In this document: piece after piece, positions 35,504 through 43,700 of the stretch
Layout of the letters: the number at the start of each line of letters is the position of its first letter
Position numbering within the stretch: position 1 is the first letter of the stretch
Origin: Candidatus Roseilinea sp.
GTDB lineage: Bacteria; Chloroflexota; Anaerolineae; J036; Brachytrichaceae
NCBI GenBank assembly: GCA_026003755.1
Contig: BPHV01000001.1
Location: 372,001 to 436,000 of the forward strand
DNA: 64,000 bases
Reading direction: 5' to 3'
Notes under the pieces: model-generated
Seen by the model: only the letters and a program-made list of their open reading frames with translations
What the model was told of the DNA's origin: nothing
Databases searched by the model: none
Position numbers and translations under genes: made by a program

Positions 35504-36298
35504 TCAGCGCTCCCGCTCCGCCCCCCAGAGGATGCGCACCAGCCGCTCGCGCATGGGCGCACCCAGCATGCGGTCGGCCAGCACATTGGCCGGGTCTTTC
35601 TCAACGATCGTCTTGCGCAACACATGATCGCGTTGAGCGAGGGCCGGCCGGCGCGCCTCGGCGATCGGCTGCGCCTCCTGAACCAGCGTTACCCAGGCGC
35701 GCACATAGTGCATCATCACCGGCTCGACGACGCGGCGAAAGTCGTCGAACGGCAGCAACCCGCAGATCGCGATGGGCGAAAGCGTGCTGCGCGTATAGAG
35801 GTGCACCGGGTTGAACGCCTTGTAGCGCGGATCGCGCCGCAGCGCAATCCAAGTCTCATTCATCGGCTGCAGATAGCGCTCGCAATAGTCGTAGTCCGTG
35901 CAGGCCTCCACGCGTGGAAGAAAGTCACAGTAGCAAAACACATCGGGCGCCGTGCCCAGGGCGAAGCCGAGATGAGGCACTTCTACCGATGGGTCGAGCC
36001 AGCAGGTGAGATGGATGTTGGTGAAGCCGGTCTCGGGCTTGCCGATCCACGAGCGCACGATCCAGTCCACGGGGCTGCCGTCGCCGGTGAACGTGGTCAT
36101 CTCGCCGGCCACGTTCCCCTGCAAGTCGCGGATCGCGCGCACATCGGCGCAGGCGCGATCTTCTCGCAAGCGCAGGCCGGCGCGGATGATCGCCCAGGCG
36201 CGCTCGCGCACGCCCAGCAGATATTCGAACGTCGCGGTGTTGTCTGCCGGCTTGTGCGCGTCGAGCACATCGGCGAGGTGTTGCACGGTGTCAGACAT
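35504..36298 (-). CDS. Red chlorophyll catabolite reductase (RCCR)-like protein
   Basis: 264 residues with no signal peptide. It aligns along most of its length with plant RCCR, a ferredoxin-dependent bilin reductase relative. SPVDWIVRSWIG (75-86) matches plant SPIDFVIGSWIH; DFLPRVEACTDYDYCERYLQ (125-144) matches the D-LPRKDLVL-DY--YYQ block; TRSTLSPIA (169-177) matches VRSAFSPTA; RD (223-224) falls at the substrate-binding Asp of Arabidopsis RCCR. The other substrate residue (Glu154 there) appears to be Ala here, so the substrate may differ. The alignment was made from memory. It lies in an operon with a pseudo-hydrolase and an amidase, near a Rieske oxygenase, the enzyme class that opens pheophorbide in plants. 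Confidence 0.65.
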   Translation of the reverse strand: MSDTVQHLADVLDAHKPADNTATFEYLLGVRERAWAIIRAGLRLREDRACADVRAIRDLQGNVAGEMTTFTGDGSPVDWIVRSWIGKPETGFTNIHLTCWLDPSVEVPHLGFALGTAPDVFCYCDFLPRVEACTDYDYCERYLQPMNETWIALRRDPRYKAFNPVHLYTRSTLSPIAICGLLPFDDFRRVVEPVMMHYVRAWVTLVQEAQPIAEARRPALAQRDHVLRKTIVEKDPANVLADRMLGAPMRERLVRILWGAERER

Positions 36299-36331
36299 GG
36301 CAAGACAGGGTGGAGCATCCGTAACGCGATG

Positions 36332-37027
36332 CTACGCAAATTGCAGCCGGCCGGCCACCAGGCGCGCTTGCGTTTCGCGGCTCAGCTTCCATGCGGCATA
36401 GGCAAAGGCGGCGCTGCTCAGCGTATTGATGATCTGCTCCGTCCACTGCAATGGGATGGTTTGTTCTGGAATGCGCGCGAGGCCCTGCAAGATGATGATG
36501 GCGACGACGTTGACGATGAAGAGGATGGCGACCTCGCGCTTGCCCATGCGAAAGGCTTGAACGATGCACAATGCGCTCAGGGCAAAGTTGGCCGCCGTCG
36601 TCGCGCCTAGCAAGGTGAACTTCCAAGCGCTGCCGGCCGGCGCAGCTATGCCCAGAACAGCGGCAACGGCTAGGAATACGCCGCTGATCCCCAGCGCCAT
36701 CGCCGGCACATTGAAACCCAGCGGACGACCACGCATCTGCGCCTGCGCCGCCCACAAGGCGCACGCCATCAGTGTGAAGCCAGGCGCGAGCAGGACGAAC
36801 AGCGCATTCGACATCCATGCGATGTCATTGCCGCTGATCGCCATGTTCAGCTTCCAGGCCGCCTTCAGCCCGCCGCCGAGCATGATCAGCCATGCGCCCG
36901 GCAACGCGACGCGACCCGCGGCCCGATTCGTCCGCGCGATCATCTCGGCGAGGAGGAACAAGCCGGCCGATGACAGCATGACGGGCATGAAGTCTTGAAG
37001 GGCAAGGGGAACCGTATATTCGTTCAT
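36332..37027 (-). CDS. Small polytopic membrane protein of unknown function
   Basis: 231 residues with about seven hydrophobic segments (for example VMLSSAGLFLLAEMIA, ALFVLLAPGFTLMACAL, AMALGISGVFLAVAAVLGIA, VAILFIVNVVAIIILQGLA). I do not recognise the family. The start ATG 37027 overlaps the stop codon of the upstream hydrolase-fold gene (ATGA), and the gene ends 33 bases before the RCCR-like gene. It is therefore firmly part of that operon and could be a transporter or a sensor for the pathway substrate. The open frame extends upstream, antisense-like, and that part is ignored. Confidence 0.72.
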   Translation of the reverse strand: MNEYTVPLALQDFMPVMLSSAGLFLLAEMIARTNRAAGRVALPGAWLIMLGGGLKAAWKLNMAISGNDIAWMSNALFVLLAPGFTLMACALWAAQAQMRGRPLGFNVPAMALGISGVFLAVAAVLGIAAPAGSAWKFTLLGATTAANFALSALCIVQAFRMGKREVAILFIVNVVAIIILQGLARIPEQTIPLQWTEQIINTLSSAAFAYAAWKLSRETQARLVAGRLQFA

Positions 37028-37827
37028 CGAAAGAACCTCCGGATGGCATCTGCGACGAGCGCCGTCTGACGCTCGCAAACATACGTGCCGGCGCCTGGGA
37101 TGAATTGCTTGCCGGCCTGGCGAGCCGCCGACGCCGCCGGATCCAGACAGCTCAGGAGCGCATCGAACTCGCCGGCCATTAGGTGTATCGGGCAGGTGAT
37201 GCGCGGCAACTGGGCGGCGAAGTCGTGGCTGAACACGGCGCGGTAGGCGGCGGCGTATTGGTCGCTCGCTCGCAACGTGAGCGTGAACTCGCGATGCGCC
37301 AGGTCGAGTGGGACATCCGGCTCTTTGTCCAGGATGCGCCGCCACAGCGGCAACAAGTGCGAACCGTCCAACGCCGGCACGATGGGATGAATCCCGGCGG
37401 CGAAGGCGGCGCGCTGCTCGGGCGTGAGATAGGGCGGCCCAGAGAGCATGAGCTTGCGCGCGAAGTCGGGGTGGTCGTGCGCCATCTGCACGGCGATGCT
37501 GGCGCCGGTGTGATGGCCGAACAACCAGCACTCCCGCACGCCGAGGGCCTGCAACGCTTCATAGAGCGCCTCTGCGTAGAGCGCAATCGAGGGCGTCGTG
37601 GCGGGGGTGAAGGATTCGCCAAAGCCTGGCGTGTCGGGCGCCACGCACACATAGTCGTCCGCCAGCGCGGTCATCAACTTCTCGAACATCACCGACGCGC
37701 TGGCCGTCTGATGCAAGAGCACGAGCGGCAGCGATGCCGGTTGCCCTGCGTCGGGCCGGGCGGTGATGCGGTAGTGCACCTGGCCGAAGCGGGTATCGGC
37801 GTAGCCCTTGCGAATGCGCGCGTCCAT
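37024..37827 (-). CDS. Alpha/beta-hydrolase fold protein lacking Ser nucleophile and His
   Basis: 267 residues with a clear fold: VLLHQTASASVMF (oxyanion loop), PDTPGFGESF, a helix after the elbow and AGEFDALLSCLD with the acid D222. At the nucleophile elbow the motif is G-H-H-T-G (104-108), so His106 replaces Ser. At the usual histidine position the text is GAGTYVCE, with Thr248 replacing His. It is therefore probably not a standard esterase; cofactor-independent oxygenase or lyase chemistry, or a non-catalytic role, are options. It is the first gene of the minus-strand operon, 12 bases downstream of the palindromic operator, with no ribosome-binding site. Confidence 0.8.
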   Translation of the reverse strand: MDARIRKGYADTRFGQVHYRITARPDAGQPASLPLVLLHQTASASVMFEKLMTALADDYVCVAPDTPGFGESFTPATTPSIALYAEALYEALQALGVRECWLFGHHTGASIAVQMAHDHPDFARKLMLSGPPYLTPEQRAAFAAGIHPIVPALDGSHLLPLWRRILDKEPDVPLDLAHREFTLTLRASDQYAAAYRAVFSHDFAAQLPRITCPIHLMAGEFDALLSCLDPAASAARQAGKQFIPGAGTYVCERQTALVADAIRRFFR

Positions 37828-37831
37828 CGGC

Positions 37832-37877
37832 TTGGCTAAATGTCATGACATTGTATCATTGTGACGAATAGGGGCAA
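37832..37877. promoter_or_regulatory. Divergent promoter pair of the catabolic island
   Basis: Plus strand: TTGGCT (37832-37837), 16-base spacer, TATCAT (37854-37859), driving the racemase-like gene. Minus strand: TTGCCC (37877-37872), 16-base spacer, TACAAT (37855-37850), driving the pseudo-hydrolase/RCCR operon. The -10 of one and the spacer of the other overlap the palindrome at 37839-37852, so one bound protein would block both. Confidence 0.5.
37839..37852. promoter_or_regulatory. Palindromic operator AATGTCATGACATT
   Basis: A perfect 14-base palindrome in the 115-base divergent intergenic region. It matches the palindrome at 41983-41998 at 12 of its 14 positions (AATGTyATrACATT). The size and symmetry suit a GntR-type dimer. 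No regulator gene is in the window. Confidence 0.65.
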
Positions 37878-37942
37878 GCGGCAGCGGCAGGCCGCCGCGC
37901 CGCGCCCGGTCACACCCATTCATCACACAGCGAGGCAAACCC

Positions 37943-38689
37943 ATGACGGACGCACTTGGTTGGCGAAAGAAATTCGGCGTGCTCGCGCCCAGCACCAACA
38001 CGATCGTCGAGCCTGATTTCTATGCGATGCGCGTGCCCGGCGTCACGGCGCACTTCTCGCGCATCCACATCCGCGATCAGAATCTGAACAGCGACGCCGC
38101 CTTCGAGAACCTGCTTGCGCAGATCCGCGTCGAGATCAATTACGCCATTGACCGGGTGATGACGTGCGAGCCGGACTACATCGTGATGGGCATGAGCGCC
38201 GAGACCTTCTGGGACGGCGTGGAGGGCAATCGCGCCTTCAAGCGGCGCGTGAGCGAGCGCGCCGGCGGCCTTGGCGTGGCGACTGGCGCCGAAGCGTGCG
38301 AAAAGGCGCTGCAATTATTCGGCGCCCGGCGCATCGGCGTCGTCACGCCTTATCAACCTATTGGCGATCAGAACGTGGTGCGCTTCTTCAACGACATCGG
38401 CTTCGAGGTCGCGCGCATCAAAGGGCTGCGCTGCCCCACGGCTGTAGCCATCGCCCACGTCACCGAAGACGAGCTGCGCCGCGCGTTGATCGAGGTGAAC
38501 GGCGACGACGTGGACGCGCTGGTGCAAGTGGGCACGAACCTCAGCATGGTGAGGCTGGCCGACGAAGCCGAGCGCTGGCTGGGCAAGCCGGTCATCGCCA
38601 TCAACGCGGCGACATGGTGGTTCGCCCTGCGCCAGAACGGCATCGAAGACAAAGTGTGGGGCGCCGGCCGATTGCTGAGGGAGTTTTGA
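37943..38689 (+). CDS. Asp/Glu racemase superfamily protein, maleate-isomerase/arylmalonate-decarboxylase-like
   Basis: 248 residues. The superfamily start KFGVLAPSTNTIVEPDF, MTCEPDYIVMGMSAETFWDG, GVVTPYQPIGDQNVVRFF and ALVQVGTNLSMV are clear. Maleate isomerase and arylmalonate decarboxylase use cysteines at two positions; by my alignment these fall at Ser85 and Gly197, so neither is present. It is probably a distinct subgroup acting on a dicarboxylate-like substrate with unknown chemistry. It is the only plus-strand gene driven by the first divergent promoter region; the leader is about 77 bases. The prpB-like operon converges on it. Confidence 0.78.
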   Translation: MTDALGWRKKFGVLAPSTNTIVEPDFYAMRVPGVTAHFSRIHIRDQNLNSDAAFENLLAQIRVEINYAIDRVMTCEPDYIVMGMSAETFWDGVEGNRAFKRRVSERAGGLGVATGAEACEKALQLFGARRIGVVTPYQPIGDQNVVRFFNDIGFEVARIKGLRCPTAVAIAHVTEDELRRALIEVNGDDVDALVQVGTNLSMVRLADEAERWLGKPVIAINAATWWFALRQNGIEDKVWGAGRLLREF

Positions 38690-38754
38690 CGCGCGCCGCG
38701 CTTCAGACGCAGGACGCGACGCCGCCCACACGCGCGCGCATCGTGCCGCCGGCG

Positions 38755-39648
38755 CTACGCGCGACCGGCGGCAAAGAGCGCGTCCAATTTGCGCTCGTAA
38801 GCCTCGTAGTCGAGGATCGCGTGGAGTTCATCTTGCGTCTGCATCAGCGACAGGACGGCGGTTTGCGCACCATCGCGGCGGATTGTCTCGTACACCGCCA
38901 GCGCCGCGCGGCTGGCCGCGCGAAAGGCGCTGATCGGATACAGCACCATGTCCACGCCATGCGCCGCAAACTGCTGCGCGGTGAGCAACGGCGTCAGGCC
39001 GAATTCATTCGCGTTGGCCAGCACCGGCACGGCAGCGGCTTCCTTAAAGCGCCGATACATGGCCGGCTCGGTCATCGCCTCGGGGAAGATCATATCGGCG
39101 CCGGCTTCAACGTAAGCCGCGGCGCGCTCGATGGCCGCCGCCAGCCCCTCGATGGCCAGCGCATCGGTGCGCGCCATGATGACGAAGCCGGCGTCCGTCC
39201 GCGCATCCACAGCGGCCTTGATGCGGTCCACCATCTCGGCCTGGGACACAATCGCTTTGCCGGGCCGATGGCCGCAGCGCTTGGCTTGCACTTGATCTTC
39301 GATGTGCAAGCCGGCGGCGCCGGCCTTGATCAGCGCTTTGACCGCGCGCGCGATGTTGAAGGCGCTGCCAAAGCCGGTGTCCACATCCACCAGCAACGGC
39401 AAGTCGCAGGCGTCGGTGATGCGACGCGCATCAATCAGCACATCTTCCAGGGCGATGATGCCCAGGTCCGGCGCGCCGAGCGAACTCATGCTCACGCCAG
39501 CGCCGGAGAGATGCAAGGCGCGAAAGCCGGCGCGCCGGGCCAGCAACGCATGATAGGCCGTGCTCGCGCCGACGATTTGCAGCGGATGCTCGGCCGCCAG
39601 CGCCGCCCACAGCGGGCCTGGCTTCGGCGCGGCTGATCCATGGGTCAT
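38755..39648 (-). CDS. prpB: 2-methylisocitrate lyase-like enzyme (ICL/PEP mutase family)
   Basis: 297 residues. VDVDTGFG (metal site), [18 protein letters not shown] with the catalytic loop KRCGHRPGK (123-131), [15 protein letters not shown] and [14 protein letters not shown] follow E. coli PrpB closely. PrpB splits 2-methylisocitrate into pyruvate and succinate. No prpC or prpD lies nearby; instead the gene overlaps the FAD monooxygenase by ATGA and follows a Rieske oxygenase. The local substrate could therefore be another branched malate or citrate, as in 2,3-dimethylmalate lyase of nicotinate fermenters. That alternative is inference. Confidence 0.82.
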   Translation of the reverse strand: MTHGSAAPKPGPLWAALAAEHPLQIVGASTAYHALLARRAGFRALHLSGAGVSMSSLGAPDLGIIALEDVLIDARRITDACDLPLLVDVDTGFGSAFNIARAVKALIKAGAAGLHIEDQVQAKRCGHRPGKAIVSQAEMVDRIKAAVDARTDAGFVIMARTDALAIEGLAAAIERAAAYVEAGADMIFPEAMTEPAMYRRFKEAAAVPVLANANEFGLTPLLTAQQFAAHGVDMVLYPISAFRAASRAALAVYETIRRDGAQTAVLSLMQTQDELHAILDYEAYERKLDALFAAGRA

Positions 39649-40841
39649 GGGTTCGCTCCGATCCGCTCGTCCATCATCGAGGCGCGCAGCAAAAAGGCGC
39701 GCGCCAGAGCCGGGTCGGCGGCTGCGGCGCGCAAGCGCCGGTTGCGCTCGGCGCGATAGGCCGGATCGCGCGCGTTCATGTCGCGCGAGTTCTGGTCGGA
39801 GCGCATCTGCACCAACGCCAGCGCTGCCGCGCGCCGCTCCTCGGCATACTGTGTCAGCAGCGATTCTGACGCGCCGCGCATCACCCGCGTCAGCTTATCG
39901 GCCAGGTTGTGCGCATCGTGGATGCCGCTGTTCATGCCCATGCCGCCGGTCGGATTGTTGATGTGCGCCGCATCGCCCAACAACAGCACCCGACCCACGC
40001 GGAAGGACTCGGCGATTCGGCGATGCACGCTGTAGAGCGAAGCGCCCCGCACCGGCACGTCATCGGCCGGCCATGGATCGAGCAAACGCGCCAGCCGCTC
40101 GCGAATCGCCCGGGGGTGTAGCGCATCCTCCTCGCGCTCATCTTCATGCACGCGGAAGATCACCCGCACCCCCTCGCGCTGCTGCATGAGGATCACCCAC
40201 TCCACCGGGTCGAAGAGGTAAGCCACCGGCCCGACGCCGGGGAAGACGCGCCCGAAATCGTAATCGGCGGTGATGAGCAGGAAGCGGTCGGCGTAGGTCA
40301 TGCCGTCGAAGCGCAGGGCAAGCTGCCGGCGCACGGTGCTATGCGCACCATCCGCAGCGCACAGATAGGCGCCGTCAAAGGCGCGCGCGCCGGACGGGGA
40401 TTCAACGATGGCCCTCACATAGTCGCCGCAATCGGCGAAGGCCGTCACGCGATGGCTGAAGTGCACTGCGGCGCAGCCGGTGGCCAGCAGCGCCGGCAGC
40501 AACGTCCGCGTCAAGAGCGATTGCGGACACTGCAGGCGAAATGGGAAAGGGGTATCGCCGGCGATGTGCGCATAGTCGAACTGCGCCACCCGCTCGCGCG
40601 AGGCGCGCTCCCAGTATTGCAGGACCGTCACACGCAGGCCGAGTTCGATGAAGGCGCGCGCCACCCCCCACTCGTCGAGCATCTCCAGCGTCGGGGGGTG
40701 GAAGGTGCTGGCGCGCGCCTCGCTGCTCAGCTCAGGCTGCGCCTCGAAGACGCGCACCGACACGCCTCGCCGTGCCAACGCAAGCGCCAGCGAAAGCCCC
40801 ACCGGGCCTGCGCCGACAATCAAGACTTCATCCACCATCAT
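39645..40841 (-). CDS. FAD-dependent aromatic monooxygenase (PheA/TfdB class A type)
   Basis: 398 residues. FAD-binding GxGxxG in [21 protein letters not shown] at the N-terminus, a central substrate domain, and the second FAD motif [22 protein letters not shown] near residues 285-310. The family hydroxylates aromatic or heteroaromatic rings using NAD(P)H and O2. There is no C-terminal thioredoxin-like extension. It overlaps the upstream Rieske gene by 14 bases and the downstream prpB-like gene by four. The three are clearly one translationally coupled operon, placing this oxygenase in the same pathway. Confidence 0.87.
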   Translation of the reverse strand: MMVDEVLIVGAGPVGLSLALALARRGVSVRVFEAQPELSSEARASTFHPPTLEMLDEWGVARAFIELGLRVTVLQYWERASRERVAQFDYAHIAGDTPFPFRLQCPQSLLTRTLLPALLATGCAAVHFSHRVTAFADCGDYVRAIVESPSGARAFDGAYLCAADGAHSTVRRQLALRFDGMTYADRFLLITADYDFGRVFPGVGPVAYLFDPVEWVILMQQREGVRVIFRVHEDEREEDALHPRAIRERLARLLDPWPADDVPVRGASLYSVHRRIAESFRVGRVLLLGDAAHINNPTGGMGMNSGIHDAHNLADKLTRVMRGASESLLTQYAEERRAAALALVQMRSDQNSRDMNARDPAYRAERNRRLRAAAADPALARAFLLRASMMDERIGANP

Positions 40842-41925
40842 TCAAAAACTCATACAGCAAGCCGTGGAAGTGATGCACGCCGTTTTCGCGCTTCACGCAA
40901 TAGCGCCCTGTGTCATACACCCCCACCAGCAAGTTGCGCCACACATACTCGCAGATCTCAACGTCTTCGCGCTGGATTTCATCGCTGAAGGCCATCGAAT
41001 CTTGGAGGGTGTTCCACGTCTCCGGCGTGCCGGGGTCGGAGAAATACCACTCGAAGATGGTCAATGTGCGGTCGTAGCTCAGCGGCACGATGATGTTGAT
41101 CTGCAACATGCCGAGATAGATGTTCAGCATGAAGTTGGGAAAGACCCAATAGTAGAAGGCTTTGTCGTCCCCTTGCAGCGCGGTATAGACGCGGCCGGCG
41201 GCGTCCTCGGCGCGCACCGGGCGGATGGGCGCATATTGCGAAGAGTAATAACGGAAGGTGTCTACGCGATACTGTGCGTAGTCCAGCTCCCGATATAGGC
41301 CGGGATGCGCCACCGGAACGTGATAGCCCTCAAGATAGTTGTCAATATAAACCTTCCAGTTGGCGTTCACGTAGTAATCGCGGCGTTCCACGCGGCGCAT
41401 GCCCTCGAAGTTGAATCGCGCCGTTTCGGCGGGGATGTCGCCCAGCGTCTCCAGCAGGCTCGGGCCGTCATCGCTCATGTTGACAAAGGCGAACGGCCCC
41501 CACGTCTCGATGCGGATAGGGATCAGGCCATAGTTGCACTTGTCGAAGTCCTGCACGCCCTCGAATTCAGGGGCCGCGCGCAACGAGCCATCCAGGTCAT
41601 ACAGCCAGCCGTGGTAGCGGCATTGCAACGTTTTGCGGTTGCCGGCGCCCTGCGCCACCACACCGGCGCGATGCCGGCACACGTTGTAATACGCGCGCAG
41701 GTTGCCCTGCAAATCGCGTACGACCACCACCGGCACGCCCACCACGTCCACGGCCACGTAGTTGCCGGGGAAGCGCAACTGGTCGAGCGACGCGGCAAAC
41801 TGCCACGTCCGCCGGAATATGCGTCGGTGTTCGAGTTCTAGCCGGGCGGGGTCGGTGTACCAGTGCGCCGGAATCGTGTGCGCGCGAGACAGGTCTGGGT
41901 TGAACGTGAAAGATTGAGCTGCCAT
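40828..41925 (-). CDS. Rieske non-haem iron oxygenase, alpha subunit
   Basis: 365 residues. Rieske cluster ligands C83, H85, C102 and H105 (NVCRHRAG ... QCRYHGW). The mononuclear iron site has DNYLEGYHVPVAH (H202, H207) and a late acid. The overall pattern (WGPFAFVNM, YFEWYFSDP-like end) is closest to choline/carnitine/stachydrine monooxygenases, which oxidise C-N compounds, although other ring-hydroxylating oxygenases share it. No ferredoxin or reductase gene is adjacent. ATG 41925 was chosen; upstream codons run through the operator. It is the first gene of the oxygenase-monooxygenase-lyase operon, 57 bases from the palindrome. Confidence 0.88.
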   Translation of the reverse strand: MAAQSFTFNPDLSRAHTIPAHWYTDPARLELEHRRIFRRTWQFAASLDQLRFPGNYVAVDVVGVPVVVVRDLQGNLRAYYNVCRHRAGVVAQGAGNRKTLQCRYHGWLYDLDGSLRAAPEFEGVQDFDKCNYGLIPIRIETWGPFAFVNMSDDGPSLLETLGDIPAETARFNFEGMRRVERRDYYVNANWKVYIDNYLEGYHVPVAHPGLYRELDYAQYRVDTFRYYSSQYAPIRPVRAEDAAGRVYTALQGDDKAFYYWVFPNFMLNIYLGMLQINIIVPLSYDRTLTIFEWYFSDPGTPETWNTLQDSMAFSDEIQREDVEICEYVWRNLLVGVYDTGRYCVKRENGVHHFHGLLYEFLNDGG

Positions 41926-41982
41926 GGCGCGATTCTCTCTCAGCGCGACGCAGCCGGCGAGCAGCCGGCCGCCAATTTGTCG

Positions 41983-41998
41983 TAATGTTATAACATTA
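41983..41998. promoter_or_regulatory. Palindromic operator TAATGTTATAACATTA
   Basis: A perfect 16-base palindrome in the 77-base region between the divergent Rieske and nitrilase genes. Its core equals that at 37839-37852 apart from one base change per half. It ends four bases before ATG 42003. TAACAT within it could be the -10 of a leaderless nitrilase transcript. Confidence 0.65.
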
Positions 41999-42002
41999 TC
42001 GC

Positions 42003-43700
42003 ATGACTGCCGCCACACGCATCGCCGCGCTCCAGTTCGCCACGGGCGAAGATGTCGCGCGCAACCTGGCCACCTGCCTGCGCATGATTGACGCCGCCGC
42101 CGCGCACAAGCCCCACCTGATGGTGCTGCCGGAGTTCTGCAACCACATGGCGTGGTATGCCGACCAGGAACACGCCCAGCGCGTCGCCGTGGCGCTCGAC
42201 GGCGAATTCCTGGCCGCCATCGGCGAACGCGCCCGACGCCATCGCTGCTTCATCAAAATCAACTGCACCGTCCGGCGCGCCGGCGACGGCGTCACCGGCA
42301 CCAACATCCTCTTCGCGCCCGATGGCGAACCGATCGCCATCGGCGACAAGCAAGTGCTGATGGGCAACGAAAACAATTTCCTGACGCCGGCCCGCGCGTG
42401 CACGCCGGTCGTCCAGACGCCGATCGGCCGGCTGGGGATGTATTGCTGCATGGACGGCGTGATTCCGGAGGTCGCGCGCGGATTGGCATTGCGCGGCGCG
42501 CAAATCCTGCTCAACAGCCTGAACTCATTCGCGCTTGACGAGGCATCGTTGCACGTTCCGGTGCGCGCCGCCGAAAACAAATGCTTCGTCGTCGCCGCCA
42601 ACAAAGTCGGCTGGCTGGTGCCCGAAGCGCTCGCGCCGGCGATTGCGCAGCGCATCAAGCTGCCGGCGGAGATGCTGCAAGGCGCGGGCGAATCGCAGAT
42701 CGTCGCCCCGGACGGCAGCGTGTTGGCTAAGGGGCCGCGTCGCGGCGAGGCTGTCGTGATCGCTGAGGTCGATCCCGCTTGGGCCGACGACAAGCTGCGG
42801 CCCGATGGCACGCACATCTTCGCCGCGCGCCGGCCGGCGCTTTACGCGCCCATCGCCGAGCCACCCCGCCCCCGCGCGCGCCTTGCGCCGGTGCATGAGG
42901 CGCGCGTCGCCGCGTATGAACCGGCCGACGAATCGCTTGAGGCTGCTGCGCGCGCAGTCGGCGAGGCCATCGCCGCCGGCGCAACGCTGATCGTTTTGCC
43001 TGAGTTGTTCGGCCTCGCCGATGGACGAGTGGCCGATCCGGCGCAAGCGCAGGCGACCGGACAACGGGTCGTCGCGGCGATGCAATCGGCCATCGGCAGG
43101 AGCGACGCCCTGGTTGCCACAAGCGTCGCGCAAGGGGCGCGCCACCTCGGCGTGCTCATCGGACGGGACGGGATCGTCCTGACGCAGCCGCAATTGCATC
43201 CATGCCGGCGACATGCCTGGTGCACTGAACTGGGCGACGACCTACACACTTTCGACGCGCCGTTCGGTCGAATCGCGCTGGTGCTCGGGCCGGACGCAAT
43301 CTACCCGGAGACCTTCCGGTTGGCGGCGCTGCAAGACGCCGAGATCGTCACCGTGCCGATGCACCCCCTCGAAGCGTGGGAGATGACGCTGGGCCTGCCG
43401 GAGCGCGCCGCGGAGAATCGGCTGAACCTGGTGGTCGCCTCGCGCCGCACCCACGCCGGCGGCAGCGCAATCTTCGCCGCCAGCCCGGACTTCACCTTGT
43501 GGACGGAATGGCAGACCCGTCCGTTTGACGGCAACATCAACGCGCCGCTCGTCACCCGCGCCGAGCGCCCCGGCCTGACGCTGGCGACCGCCTATCCGGC
43601 GGCCTGCGCCAACCGGATGATCTCCCAGAAGACAAACCTGGTCGAAGGCCGGCCGTGGCGGCTGGCCGAAGTCATCGCCCATGCCGCCGACCAACACTAG
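42003..43700 (+). CDS. Tandem nitrilase-superfamily protein with an inactive second domain
   Basis: 565 residues containing two carbon-nitrogen hydrolase domains. Domain 1 (~1-290) keeps the Glu-Lys-Cys triad: E44 in VLPEFCN, K116 in IGDKQVLMGNE and C149 in GMYCCMDGVIPE, so it should hydrolyse an amide or nitrile. Domain 2 (~295-565) has VLPELFG but no matching Lys (QPQLHP instead) and Gly in place of Cys (LVLGPDAIYPE). It looks catalytically dead and may be structural or regulatory. No ribosome-binding site is present and the operator abuts the start codon. The product would supply the pathway with a carboxylate plus ammonia. Confidence 0.85.
   Translation: MTAATRIAALQFATGEDVARNLATCLRMIDAAAAHKPHLMVLPEFCNHMAWYADQEHAQRVAVALDGEFLAAIGERARRHRCFIKINCTVRRAGDGVTGTNILFAPDGEPIAIGDKQVLMGNENNFLTPARACTPVVQTPIGRLGMYCCMDGVIPEVARGLALRGAQILLNSLNSFALDEASLHVPVRAAENKCFVVAANKVGWLVPEALAPAIAQRIKLPAEMLQGAGESQIVAPDGSVLAKGPRRGEAVVIAEVDPAWADDKLRPDGTHIFAARRPALYAPIAEPPRPRARLAPVHEARVAAYEPADESLEAAARAVGEAIAAGATLIVLPELFGLADGRVADPAQAQATGQRVVAAMQSAIGRSDALVATSVAQGARHLGVLIGRDGIVLTQPQLHPCRRHAWCTELGDDLHTFDAPFGRIALVLGPDAIYPETFRLAALQDAEIVTVPMHPLEAWEMTLGLPERAAENRLNLVVASRRTHAGGSAIFAASPDFTLWTEWQTRPFDGNINAPLVTRAERPGLTLATAYPAACANRMISQKTNLVEGRPWRLAEVIAHAADQH

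Noticed and set aside
40828-41925. Naming the Rieske protein choline monooxygenase
   Set aside because: Similarity pattern fits that branch but no betaine-pathway genes are nearby and substrate residues could not be verified.
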